Assembly (NCBI GenBank): GCA_900552075.1
Contig: URYL01000001.1
Coordinates: 62,001-126,000, forward strand
DNA from: an uncultured Bacteroides sp.
Lineage (GTDB): Bacteria > Bacteroidota > Bacteroidia > Bacteroidales > Bacteroidaceae
Reading direction: 5' to 3'
Length of the DNA: 64,000 bases
The translations under genes and the position numbers were made by a program. The first letter of the stretch is position 1. Each line of letters begins with the position of its first letter. The notes beneath the pieces were generated by a model. The model was given only the letters and a program-made list of their open reading frames with translations. It made no database searches and was not told where the DNA came from. This document shows positions 1-9,070 of this stretch, one piece after another.

Positions 1-13
1 TTTCTGCGTTGAT

Positions 14-2527
14 TTAAAAATGTAATTCCAGGGTCAGCATCATGTTGAACGGAGCCGAGGGAATGATGCCTGGCCCCGGATAGCCTGTAGCCCTGCGGGT
101 CATATAAATCTCGTTCCCGATGTTCTGCAAAGAGAGTACCAGCCCCGCATAACGTGTGGCCTGGTAGCTGACACTCGCATCGACTACACAGAAACCGGGA
201 ATGGCTCCATAGATACCGTACACTCCGTCGTTAGGGTCCATCGGTTCATTGGAAGCGTCGGTGTACTGGAAAGAGGTACCGCTCACCTGCACGGCTGCCG
301 AGAAGCGCCGGAAACTCAAATTGAGTCCTCCTTTCAGGTTATACAACGGCACAAACTCTATCTGCTTCCGGGACTGCCCCAGGTAACGGGAGCCGGTCAC
401 AGCCACACTGGCATAGACTTCCGGCTTCAAGTCTTCGTGAATCACCCGGGCAAAGGAAGACAAATCGACAGAACAGGTACTTTCCACCCCATAACTGATA
501 CCGTTCCCCACATTGTCGCGGTAACGGTGGTAGGTGCCCTTCATCTCCGGATTCTCCCGATAGTATTCTCCGATGCGGTTACCGTAGTAGAGGAAAAAAG
601 CACTGACATCATAACTGAGCAAACTCTTCCCGCGGGAACGGACTCCCACATCGCTGGAGTAGCCCGACTCATCCTTCAAGTCGGGATTGACGGCCAGTCC
701 GGGCGATACGGTACGCATGTCATTGAACGTAATGGCCCGGTAATTCCGGGTGGCGTTAGCATAAAACTCGGCTCGGGACAACTTGCACGAAGCCGCGATT
801 CCGGCCAGGAGGATGGCCCGATTCTTATGCACCCGGTCTTTCAGCACGTCGTTCTGCAACTGGGGTGTCCCGTCGGTGTACGCCACGCGGTAGTGTGACA
901 GTTCGCCCAAGATCCCGGTACGGATAATCTCGAAACGCAAACCCGGCACCACGGTCCACTTCTCTCCCAGACGGAGGGAAGCCTCACTGAAGCAGGCCAG
1001 GTTCAGGTTGGGATAACGGTAGAAAGAATGTAGTCCGACCCTGCCGTTCATGTCCGACAAATCCGTGGTCCGCTCCACTGGCGTGAAATCGGGACCTTTT
1101 CCCCGGCTGCCCGGAGCCTGTTCCCCCGTATTCCGTCCCTGATAATATTTCATGCCGACCACCCACGAGGATTTCACTTCCGACCGTAGAAGACGGAAAC
1201 GCTTCAAGTAACGGGCCTCCAGGCTCCAGTTGACAAAGATGCCGCGCTGCAAATCCCGCTCCACATTCTGTGGGTCGGGCGAACCCACCCGCTTGGTATG
1301 GTATCCCACCGTAAAGCGACGGGCATACAAACCGACCGCATGGAAATTCACCTCATCCCCACTCTCCTCAAAGGTCTTCCGGTACTTGAACGACAGAATG
1401 TTCCAGTCCACCATGAACCAGTTGCGTTCCCGGTTGCTTTGGTAGGGATTCTCTGCAAACATCTTGTCGGTCAGTCCGCCGGGCTGGTGTTCCAGATAAT
1501 GGTATTTCAGCACATCCAGCTTGTAAAGTTCATAGGTACTGGGCCGGTAGAAAAACTGACCTAACACGCTGTATCCTTTGAAGTCGGCATTGGGACGACA
1601 CCCGTTTCCCTTCTTGACCGTCCCCGACAGGTAGTAGGCGAATTTGCCCAGTGTACCCGACAGTCGGGTATAGGAACTCAGGAAGCCGTAACTGCCATAC
1701 GACACGTGCTGCCGTACCTCCACTTTCTTGTCGGCCGGAGGCTCCGAAAGTTTGAAGTTCACCATCCCCCCAAACTGTGAACCGTACTGCAAGGCCGAAG
1801 CCCCACGAAACACCTGCACCTCCTTGATGTCATTGGCATTGGGGGTGTAATAACTTTCCGGATAGCCTAAAGGGTCGGCACTGATGTCGTAGCCGTTCTG
1901 CCGCATGTTGAAATTGGAAGAACGGTTGGGGTTCAGTCCCCGGGTACCGATGTTCAGTTGCAGACCGCCCTCACTTCCTTCCTGAATCGTGATGCCAGGC
2001 ACGTTCCGGAACAACTGACGGGTATTGTTGGCCGCCTTGTTGAACAGCATATTTTCGGTCAAAGTCACGTTGCTTTTCTTGCCGGCGAAAATCATGGCTT
2101 CCTCCACATCGCGCATAAAGCGCTGTCCTTGTTCCTTGCGGGAAGAACTGCCCTTCACCTGTACCTCACCCAGCATATATTCCTGCGGGCGGAACGACAG
2201 GTCGCACCGCACGGAATCACTCTCCGTCAGCTGTACGTTGACATAGGCCACCTTGTCGGGCTGTCCGCAACGACGGAACATCAACGAAAGGAAGGTGTAG
2301 TCGGGACGTTTCACGGTAAGCGCATACCCGGTTCCTTTTTCATTGGTCTGCACCTGTACCGACTGATTGCCTACCAGTCCGAAGATTTCCAGACAAACGG
2401 GTCCCTTCACCTGCTTTTCTTCCCACTGGATATCGCCGTAGAGATGCAACAGCGACTGAGAAAATCCCGGCACTTCCCACCCGATGCTTCCACCGCATAA
2501 AATGACACACAATAAAATCTTTTTCAT
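14..2527 (-). CDS. FecA-like TonB-dependent outer membrane receptor
   Basis: 837 residues with an N-terminal signal peptide. A carboxypeptidase-like N-terminal region (about 25-120) is followed by a plug domain with the run NVPGITIQEGSEGG and a TRGLNPNRSS segment, both typical of FecA-type ferric-chelate receptors, and then a long beta-barrel ending in the aromatic outer-membrane signature LELHF. The family moves iron chelates or similar ligands into the periplasm using TonB energy. It is the last gene of an eight-gene minus-strand operon, 13 bases after the imelysin-like gene. The ligand cannot be read from sequence; iron chelate is an inference from the FecA resemblance and the imelysin neighbour. 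Confidence 0.9.
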   Translation of the reverse strand: MKKILLCVILCGGSIGWEVPGFSQSLLHLYGDIQWEEKQVKGPVCLEIFGLVGNQSVQVQTNEKGTGYALTVKRPDYTFLSLMFRRCGQPDKVAYVNVQLTESDSVRCDLSFRPQEYMLGEVQVKGSSSRKEQGQRFMRDVEEAMIFAGKKSNVTLTENMLFNKAANNTRQLFRNVPGITIQEGSEGGLQLNIGTRGLNPNRSSNFNMRQNGYDISADPLGYPESYYTPNANDIKEVQVFRGASALQYGSQFGGMVNFKLSEPPADKKVEVRQHVSYGSYGFLSSYTRLSGTLGKFAYYLSGTVKKGNGCRPNADFKGYSVLGQFFYRPSTYELYKLDVLKYHYLEHQPGGLTDKMFAENPYQSNRERNWFMVDWNILSFKYRKTFEESGDEVNFHAVGLYARRFTVGYHTKRVGSPDPQNVERDLQRGIFVNWSLEARYLKRFRLLRSEVKSSWVVGMKYYQGRNTGEQAPGSRGKGPDFTPVERTTDLSDMNGRVGLHSFYRYPNLNLACFSEASLRLGEKWTVVPGLRFEIIRTGILGELSHYRVAYTDGTPQLQNDVLKDRVHKNRAILLAGIAASCKLSRAEFYANATRNYRAITFNDMRTVSPGLAVNPDLKDESGYSSDVGVRSRGKSLLSYDVSAFFLYYGNRIGEYYRENPEMKGTYHRYRDNVGNGISYGVESTCSVDLSSFARVIHEDLKPEVYASVAVTGSRYLGQSRKQIEFVPLYNLKGGLNLSFRRFSAAVQVSGTSFQYTDASNEPMDPNDGVYGIYGAIPGFCVVDASVSYQATRYAGLVLSLQNIGNEIYMTRRATGYPGPGIIPSAPFNMMLTLELHF

Positions 2528-2540
2528 TTGTCCTCCGCTT

Positions 2541-3686
2541 TTAATCGCCCTCTTCGCCGTCGCTGTACGTCACCGTAAGTCCCAACGCCGACACGACTTC
2601 CGTTTTCAAGATACCAACCACTTTCTGCAGTTCCGCATACACCCGCTTCAACTTCTCCGTCCCTTCAGGCGTTGCAGCCAGCCGGGCCAGGTCGGCCGAC
2701 TCGTTATCCAGCTCGGCATGCAGCGCCGTAAACACCTGTTCCATTTTTTGCAGAATCTCCGTTCTCTTGGCAGGAGGAAGGTACTCTCCCAACATCGTGG
2801 CAAAAGAAAGCGCCCCATTCTTGACTGACGAATCTCCATACGGATAACCATCATAGAAGCGTTGGAAAGCCTGAACAGATCGGACCAACAGACGGGTGGA
2901 AAGTCCCTCTCCATGGTAATAAGCCTCCACCGTCATCGGCTCTGGCTGATGGACTGAAACGCCATAAATACCCACCGGAATTCCGACCTTGACCGTCCGG
3001 ATATTAGCTTCAAAGTTACTCATCAGCAGGTTGAGCACCACGTTCAGGCTGCCGCCCACGGAGAAATCATCGTTGCGCACAAAATTATCGCCACCTTTCT
3101 CATAAGAGGCATACACCGCCTCAGCCTGCTTCACCAACAACCGGGTCAATACCGGGAGAAAAGACAGATACTCTCGTCCCATTTCTCGCGTCAAATCCAT
3201 CCGGTCGGAATACAACAAATAATCGAGTGCCGCATAACCCAAGGCATTGGGCGACAATACCCCACGGTCCAACCGCTCCGACAAAACTTCCGCCGAATAC
3301 CGATTCCGCACCGCATCTTCCAACTGCGTTTTATTCACCGGAAAACGAGCTGATACTGCATACAAGCCATAAAGTTCTCCCACGAAATAAGGCTGGTCGA
3401 AAATAATCAGGTCTTGCAAGAACAGGAAAGCGGCCTCATACTGCCGTTTCAACTCCACCAGTTCCTCTGGATGTTTGTCCAGTTCTCCAGCGATTTCATC
3501 CAAGCGCTTCACCTGGGCCAAATAGCCGGCATAGGCAGGTAATATCTGTTGCCGATACCAGAAATCCAGGTATTGCGGATCAATCTTGGAATTTCCATTG
3601 TATCCTTTGATGGGGGTGTACACACACGAGGTAAAACCCACCATGCCACACAGCAAAAGCAGGCATATCCACACATAGTTCTTCAT
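2541..3686 (-). CDS. imelysin-like (M75) lipoprotein
   Basis: 381 residues from the ATG at 3686. An upstream in-frame extension would run into the preceding gene and lacks a signal peptide, whereas this start gives a lipoprotein signal ending in FTSC. Helical imelysin-like architecture is visible. The family hallmark GxHxxE is degenerate here, reading GYAALD within the segment ALGYAALDYLLYSDR, so peptidase activity is not supported. Imelysin-like proteins are mostly associated with iron or other metal uptake. The gene lies 17 bases after the DUF4856 gene and just before the FecA-like receptor, which supports a periplasmic or surface accessory role in metal acquisition. Confidence 0.8.
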   Translation of the reverse strand: MKNYVWICLLLLCGMVGFTSCVYTPIKGYNGNSKIDPQYLDFWYRQQILPAYAGYLAQVKRLDEIAGELDKHPEELVELKRQYEAAFLFLQDLIIFDQPYFVGELYGLYAVSARFPVNKTQLEDAVRNRYSAEVLSERLDRGVLSPNALGYAALDYLLYSDRMDLTREMGREYLSFLPVLTRLLVKQAEAVYASYEKGGDNFVRNDDFSVGGSLNVVLNLLMSNFEANIRTVKVGIPVGIYGVSVHQPEPMTVEAYYHGEGLSTRLLVRSVQAFQRFYDGYPYGDSSVKNGALSFATMLGEYLPPAKRTEILQKMEQVFTALHAELDNESADLARLAATPEGTEKLKRVYAELQKVVGILKTEVVSALGLTVTYSDGEEGD

Positions 3687-3703
3687 GTCTGTTCCATGCG
3701 TTT

Positions 3704-4831
3704 TTAGTGAAAATACTGATGTACTTTTTCGATGGCCGCGCTGATGGAACCCTCCTGCACCCCGGTGAGACGGTCTTTCTCCCACACGCCGGTCTCGCCT
3801 TGCGTCAGTCCGTCGTAAAGGGCGACCGCCTGCTCCCACGTGATCCGGGATTTCCCAGCCTCATCCTTCACAAACGGAAGGGCCAGGATAAATCCAAGCG
3901 CCTCTCCCATGGAATGAAAATAGCCTTCGCTCGGCACCGAAACTGTCCGTTCCAGGAAGGTCTGGCTTTCCCGCAAATAATAGACCGTACGCAAGGAAAA
4001 CAATTGGGCCATCTGCCCGCGAAGGAAAGCCACCTGCTTCCGCACTTCCTCCAGATTGTGGTCCCCAATGGCCTTCCGTCCCTTGTAAAAAGCCTGATAG
4101 ACCGAGGTATTGATACCGCTCAGTCCCTGCATGCCCACCGCCTCTTTTTCAATATAGTTGGCCAAAAACAAAGGAGCCAGCCGATTCGGGTCTACGTCCA
4201 ACGTACCCAAATAGCCATAGGCCGTGTCCCAACAATGCGCCATCTCCGTATAGTTCTTACCGACCACCGGCGATGCATTGTCCGCCTTCAGGGCTTTTTC
4301 CAGGAAATAATCGACCTTGTCGAGCGTCAAAGCCCCCATCAGGGCTTTCTGGATGACCTGCCCTAATTCCACCCCTTTTTCGTCCAGCATCCGAGATTCT
4401 TCATTCGACACGGCCACCGTACCCGACACACCTGGCTGTGCTTTCCGGCTGACTGCCTCACTATTCACCAGTGCATACAGCTGGTCTGCCAGTCCGGAAA
4501 TACGGTCGGCCACCGGCTTTCTGAGTGATTCATTCGTCGGAGACAAGGTACCCGCAATGGACTTCCGGTAGTTCTCCAGCTGTTTGGAGAAATTGCTCTG
4601 CGTCTTACTGTTGATGGCATTGTTGAAATGGCGGAAAGCCAGAATCATTTCTCTCGATTCTCCAATGTCCACCGTAGAAATTCCGTTTTGAGTAAACTTA
4701 TATTCCATCAGGAGCTCCTCTTTCTTCTCTTCGGTTGAATCGGTCATTCTTTCCAATTCTTTTTTCGCACAACCGGAGAGCAGACAAGCTGCACTCCCCA
4801 AATACATCATCCATAAAGTGATTTTTTTCAT
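3704..4831 (-). CDS. DUF4856-type lipoprotein
   Basis: 375 residues with a lipoprotein signal (LLSGC at about 17-21). The middle of the protein has the DUF4856 hallmark, a run of helices with MAHCWDTAYGYLG and nearby EKEAVGMQG. DUF4856 proteins occur in Bacteroidota next to imelysin-like genes and TonB receptors, and resemble imelysins in helical layout; their biochemical function is unknown. It sits between an unknown lipoprotein (17 bases upstream) and the imelysin-like gene, inside the SusC/SusD operon. A role in binding a metal or metal complex at the outer membrane is inferred from context only. Confidence 0.75.
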   Translation of the reverse strand: MKKITLWMMYLGSAACLLSGCAKKELERMTDSTEEKKEELLMEYKFTQNGISTVDIGESREMILAFRHFNNAINSKTQSNFSKQLENYRKSIAGTLSPTNESLRKPVADRISGLADQLYALVNSEAVSRKAQPGVSGTVAVSNEESRMLDEKGVELGQVIQKALMGALTLDKVDYFLEKALKADNASPVVGKNYTEMAHCWDTAYGYLGTLDVDPNRLAPLFLANYIEKEAVGMQGLSGINTSVYQAFYKGRKAIGDHNLEEVRKQVAFLRGQMAQLFSLRTVYYLRESQTFLERTVSVPSEGYFHSMGEALGFILALPFVKDEAGKSRITWEQAVALYDGLTQGETGVWEKDRLTGVQEGSISAAIEKVHQYFH

Positions 4832-4848
4832 TTGATAAATTATTTAAG

Positions 4849-5499
4849 TTAAGGTAAATACATAGCTTTTGAATAAATCAGGTAGTCCACCCCATAATCG
4901 GTGATATGGAAAGATTCCGCGTTCCGGCTATACTCATACTGCATTCCGTAGAACGTATCATCGGCATCTCCATTGACATAGAATTCCGAAGAGACATCCA
5001 CCCGGCCATACGGACTGAGGAACACGGCAAAATAGAAAAGGTCGCCACTTTTCTTCTCAATCGTATACGTCCGGTCGACCTGCTTGCCGGAAAAAGACAA
5101 GACCCCGTTACGTTCCCGGGAAGTAATACAGTTCTTCCCGTCGTACAAGGTATCGACCACCAGCCGGTTATCGGTGTCCAAGTACTGAATCACCATGGCC
5201 GTCAGATTGGTCGGGTCCTGCCGGTTGTGAATGTCTGCCCGCGCATAGAAATTCAACTCTATCGAATAAGTATTGTGATCCTCTCTCTGAAACTCGTCCG
5301 ACGGAGTAATCTCCCAGTCGCCCGGATGCTTCGGGAAACAGTTGAAAGGTACTCCCAACTCCAGCGGCAACTTGTCGGCTTCTTTCAAGGAGATAAACTT
5401 ACTATAATCTTCGGGTGGCATCTCCGCCGTTTCTTTCTGGCAACCGACCAGCAGCACGGCCATTCCTACCCACACATAATATTTCATACGTTTCTTCAT
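4849..5499 (-). CDS. lipoprotein of unknown function in the metal-uptake operon
   Basis: 216 residues with a lipoprotein signal ending VLLVGC. The rest looks beta-rich (alternating segments such as YSIELNFYARADI and DLFYFAVFLSPYGRVD) and I recognise no domain. A small lipoprotein of this type is common downstream of SusC/SusD genes, where such proteins are usually exposed on the surface and help bind the ligand. It lies 8 bases after the DUF4302 gene and 17 bases before the DUF4856 gene, so it is co-transcribed with them. Confidence 0.65.
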   Translation of the reverse strand: MKKRMKYYVWVGMAVLLVGCQKETAEMPPEDYSKFISLKEADKLPLELGVPFNCFPKHPGDWEITPSDEFQREDHNTYSIELNFYARADIHNRQDPTNLTAMVIQYLDTDNRLVVDTLYDGKNCITSRERNGVLSFSGKQVDRTYTIEKKSGDLFYFAVFLSPYGRVDVSSEFYVNGDADDTFYGMQYEYSRNAESFHITDYGVDYLIYSKAMYLP

Positions 5500-5507
5500 T
5501 TATCAAT

Positions 5508-6602
5508 TCAATTAAATTTTATTCGGGCGGTATAAGGTCCTGCCACCCCTTCCCACTCGCGGCTTCCTTTTTCTACAAACTCCTGAAACACGACTTCTTC
5601 GTTGAACTTCAACCCGGGCAAGAAAAAAACGCCCTCTTCAGTAGCCATATATCCCGACCCCAGCGCCGTATAATACGTGCTGCCATCGTAGCCTTCCACC
5701 GTCTTTTCCGGCTGTTCATTCTTGTAGAACAACTCATACTGTAAACGGTCGTAACGGGCCACCCGTTCTCCATTCTCCCGCGTATGGCCATAATGGTAAG
5801 TCATACGGTCGTCCATCAGCGTATAACCAAAATCCATGGTGCTCTGATACACCACTTCTCCAGTTGCCGTCAGCAGAATCTGCAAGACACAAGGACGCCG
5901 CGATTTCTGGTTGCCTGTGGCAAAAGAACGTTTCCGGAACCGTTCTTTCCGGTCAATCCGTCGTTGCATCCGTTCCTTCCATTCCTCCATCGGGAAATCG
6001 AGAGGAGTCAGTTCAATCCATTCAGAACCTTCACCCAGATAGTTTGCCGTACGCAACACAATCTTGTCTTTCTCCACCCGTACCGGAGAAAATCGGTTTT
6101 CCACATTGACTTCAAATCCTTTTAGCTGGTCGAGCATGGTAGGCGTCGTCAAAATCAGGTTCAATCCCTCCGCCACCTTTATCTCGTAATTTGCCTCCGT
6201 CACCTCCAGATTGAATTCCGGCGCATAATAGGTTTTCCGCTCCATTTCCGTTTGGTCAGTGTCCGACTGCCGGTAGGCAATATCCGTCAGCATCTTCAAG
6301 GTGCCGTCGGGCTGGAACTTTACAAACAGGTTGTAGCCACCCACGCCCAGACGGCGGGATAAGATTTCAGGATACAACGAGTTATAGTTCGTCTTTATAT
6401 TTTCGGTGATATTGGTATTCAAATAATTGTCCACTTGCGGGAAATAACATACCAGCCATCCGTTTTCCGCCTGGCACAAGCGTTCCCGGAAATCCTTTGC
6501 CGCCGGCAAGTCCTCGATATTGCTCACCGATACAGGCTCCAGCTTGCTGCACCCCATACCTAATCCGCAAGCCATCACTATGCAAAACATTAATTTTTTC
6601 AT
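5508..6602 (-). CDS. DUF4302-type lipoprotein
   Basis: 364 residues from the ATG at 6602, which gives a lipoprotein signal (MKKLMFC... GMGC). A GTG six codons upstream is less likely. The N-terminal region has the DUF4302 pattern: a short helix, NGWLVCYFPQ, then GGYNLFVKFQPDGTLKM. Proteins of this family are outer-membrane lipoproteins found in SusC/SusD operons together with putative zinc metallopeptidase lipoproteins. Here the partner gene is 14 bases upstream. Function is unknown; association with the SusC/SusD complex is inferred. Confidence 0.75.
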   Translation of the reverse strand: MKKLMFCIVMACGLGMGCSKLEPVSVSNIEDLPAAKDFRERLCQAENGWLVCYFPQVDNYLNTNITENIKTNYNSLYPEILSRRLGVGGYNLFVKFQPDGTLKMLTDIAYRQSDTDQTEMERKTYYAPEFNLEVTEANYEIKVAEGLNLILTTPTMLDQLKGFEVNVENRFSPVRVEKDKIVLRTANYLGEGSEWIELTPLDFPMEEWKERMQRRIDRKERFRKRSFATGNQKSRRPCVLQILLTATGEVVYQSTMDFGYTLMDDRMTYHYGHTRENGERVARYDRLQYELFYKNEQPEKTVEGYDGSTYYTALGSGYMATEEGVFFLPGLKFNEEVVFQEFVEKGSREWEGVAGPYTARIKFN

Positions 6603-6616
6603 CACACTGTTTTTTA

Positions 6617-7537
6617 TCACGGTGCCGGAGCATCGTGTGGTTGTTTATTATAATGCTTGAGAGAAGCTGAAATGACCCGGGTCAGCTGCGCTTCCCTGCG
6701 AATCTTAAAGTTCTCCCACAAAAACTCATCGACAAAAGCCATTTTACGCTGCAACGTCGCCTTGGCTCCTTCACCTCCCAGCTCTTGTGCCGTGTTCAGA
6801 CACTCATTGATTTCACTGACAGACAAGCACACAAGTATGCTCAATGTCTCGGCAAAATCGCAGAGGGAAGATTCCATCGCCCCATTGCTGAAGAAACCTT
6901 TCTTCCAACTGTAAGGTGTACCCTGAAACTGATACTCCCCTTTGGATACATCCGCACTTTTCGACCACTCATAATAAAGAGACGATGGATTGAGTGCCGC
7001 AAATTTGTCGAGTAAGGAAGGTCGTCCTTGCACCAGCCGTTTGGCAAAAGCAAAAGTCGCCATCCGCACATATGGGAACAACTTTTCTGCCGTTGCCGCC
7101 GAAAAACGATTGACCCCAAACACTGGAAGTATCGCTTCTCCCAAAGAGGTATTGATCTCACCTATCTGCAAGGAATTCAAATTGGCCTCTCCCAGCAGAA
7201 GGATTTGCCGGGGGGCATATTCCTTCACGAATGCCATACCACCGGCCTGTTCAAAAGGTACTATCCACAAAGCCCTCAAGGCCTCCAGCAACGGACGAAT
7301 TTTCTCCCGATTGGGCGGCAGGTTGTCAGGCCAGTCTGTTTCTCTGTAAGGCGTCCGGGTGTACCCAACCTCTATATTATAGGGACGAGCAAATTCTTCC
7401 GACAGCCATTGGTCCAATTCGGTTTGTGGTCCAGGTTCCGAAGCAAAAGGATACTGCACGGCCCCCTCTTCCTTCCGGCATCCCCCTCCCAAGCAAACGA
7501 TTCCTACCAAAAGCAATAAATAAATCTGTTTTCGCAT
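6617..7537 (-). CDS. metallopeptidase-like (Mx1 family) lipoprotein lacking the HExxH site
   Basis: 306 residues with a lipoprotein signal (GIVCLGGGC). The layout follows the putative zinc metallopeptidase lipoproteins that accompany SusC/SusD genes: an N-terminal segment with LDQWLSEEFARPYNIEVGY, a middle region with the active site, and a distal DFxE. In the family I know, the middle site is HEFAH followed by ILHQ. Here the aligned residues 160-164 read ATFAF, followed by a degenerate RLVQ at 167-170, so both histidines and the catalytic glutamate are gone. The distal acidic ligand region (CDFAE at 226-230) is kept. It is therefore probably a non-catalytic binding protein. It sits directly after SusD. 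Confidence 0.75.
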   Translation of the reverse strand: MRKQIYLLLLVGIVCLGGGCRKEEGAVQYPFASEPGPQTELDQWLSEEFARPYNIEVGYTRTPYRETDWPDNLPPNREKIRPLLEALRALWIVPFEQAGGMAFVKEYAPRQILLLGEANLNSLQIGEINTSLGEAILPVFGVNRFSAATAEKLFPYVRMATFAFAKRLVQGRPSLLDKFAALNPSSLYYEWSKSADVSKGEYQFQGTPYSWKKGFFSNGAMESSLCDFAETLSILVCLSVSEINECLNTAQELGGEGAKATLQRKMAFVDEFLWENFKIRREAQLTRVISASLKHYNKQPHDAPAP

Positions 7538-7549
7538 ATCATTATAAGT

Positions 7550-9058
7550 TTACGGTTTAATAAGAGTTACCCCCTCGGGCAAAGAGAGCGTTTTGCGGGA
7601 ATCCTCCGGCTGCAACACATAGCGTGCCTTCTTAGCCTCTCCCACCCGGTTGCGGTCTACACTAATATTGAAACGGCGTAAATCGAACCAGCGAAGTCCT
7701 TCGTGAATGAACTGCTGCCGGGCCACCTCACTGACATAGTACAGAATAGCGGCCTGTTTTTGCGTAAGCGGACGATAAAAAGGCTGTATCCGCTCCCGGT
7801 CGGCAGGTTTCACATTCTCGATTTCAGTACCCGACAACTCACTCCCGATACCATCCGCAATATGCTTCTGGTTGATGAACGTAATCAAGTCGTCTTTGGC
7901 CAAATCAGCACGGCCCGTCATGGCGTAGGCTTCAATACGGTGCAGAAAAACTTCTTCGGTGGTCAGCAAGACATTCTGTGTGTACTGTCCGCGACGTTCG
8001 TTCAGCAATCCGTCGGCCGACTGAAAATGGGTAAACTTCGGCCAGTAGGCACGGGTCCGGTCGAGTCTGCGTACCGCCTTGAAATAACCTTCTATCTGTC
8101 GGATGCTTTTGGACGAGAAACGCTGGAAAACCTCCTCATACGATACGCTTCCCAGTCCGTAGCGGTCGGTCTTGTAGTTTTCTTCCCAAAGGCTCTCCAC
8201 CGTAGTAATCAGCAGGTTGCTGGGATTATCTTCCGAAGCATACCCCTCTACCATCTCCGCCACGGATTTCTCCTTATATTCCTGATAAGGTAAGATGGAT
8301 TTCTTGACATCATTTCCCAGCACATACGTGGCATAGTCGATGACTTTCTGCCACTGCCCCGTGTAAGCAAAAAAGCGGACGGCCAGCGCATAAGCCGCTT
8401 TTTTATGAAAATGAAATTTTTTCTTCTGATAATACTCGTCCCTCACCCAAGCCAGCCCATAGGAAAGATCTCTTTCAATCTTCCGGTAAGTGTCCTGCAA
8501 GTTCTCTTGCGGATAAGACACCCACGCATTCTTCTCGGATTTCTCCACATAAGGGATGCCGGGCAGGCCTTTGTTGGTTTCCTCGTCGGCAAAAGGCGGC
8601 GCCCAGATATTGGCCACCATGAAATGCAGGTAAGCACGAACCAAAAACGCCTCGGCATAAAGGGCCTGCAACTGCGGGTCTTCCTTGTCTGGATAAGCGG
8701 CCAGCAATTCCAGCGCCTGATTGGCCTGAGCGATTCCCCGGTAACAATCCAGCCAATACAGCTTGGGAGAATCCAACTCTTCCTCGTGGTAATCGTTCCA
8801 ATAAAACATGGCCTCGTTCAACCGTGAAGCCGGCAGTTTCACGCTCCGGTCGTCTACATTGTCCGTCCGCAACTCCAGGAAACGGAAATAACTGGCTTCC
8901 GGATAAGCAGCCGTCAGCAGCTGGGCAATCTTCTCTTTGGAGTCGACTTCCGTATGGGTATTCGAATCGGGATACTGTTCCAGAAAATCATTGCAGGCAG
9001 ACAGCACGAGGCAAATCGCTCCCAAAAGGGAGGAAACATATCTATTTATTTTTCTCAT
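7550..9058 (-). CDS. SusD/RagB-family nutrient-binding lipoprotein
   Basis: 502 residues with a lipoprotein signal ending LVLSAC and the following NDFLEQYPDSNT typical of SusD proteins. The TPR-like helical N-terminal half includes AYLHFMVANIWAPPF, and the C-terminal end has the family signature FIHEGLRWFDLRRFNI. SusD proteins form the lid over the SusC barrel and capture ligand at the surface. It is 12 bases after susC. In this operon, with imelysin and FecA-like genes and no glycan-degrading enzymes, the ligand is more likely a metal complex or peptide than a polysaccharide. Confidence 0.93.
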   Translation of the reverse strand: MRKINRYVSSLLGAICLVLSACNDFLEQYPDSNTHTEVDSKEKIAQLLTAAYPEASYFRFLELRTDNVDDRSVKLPASRLNEAMFYWNDYHEEELDSPKLYWLDCYRGIAQANQALELLAAYPDKEDPQLQALYAEAFLVRAYLHFMVANIWAPPFADEETNKGLPGIPYVEKSEKNAWVSYPQENLQDTYRKIERDLSYGLAWVRDEYYQKKKFHFHKKAAYALAVRFFAYTGQWQKVIDYATYVLGNDVKKSILPYQEYKEKSVAEMVEGYASEDNPSNLLITTVESLWEENYKTDRYGLGSVSYEEVFQRFSSKSIRQIEGYFKAVRRLDRTRAYWPKFTHFQSADGLLNERRGQYTQNVLLTTEEVFLHRIEAYAMTGRADLAKDDLITFINQKHIADGIGSELSGTEIENVKPADRERIQPFYRPLTQKQAAILYYVSEVARQQFIHEGLRWFDLRRFNISVDRNRVGEAKKARYVLQPEDSRKTLSLPEGVTLIKP

Positions 9059-9070
9059 CTTTTCTATTCA

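Noticed and set aside
1958..2500. 180-residue plus-strand ORF inside the FecA-like gene
   Set aside because: Shadow of the receptor gene in another frame, no recognisable features.
3687..3839. N-terminal extension of the imelysin-like protein
   Set aside because: It overlaps the DUF4856 gene, is Arg-rich and would bury the lipoprotein signal; the ATG at 3686 is better.
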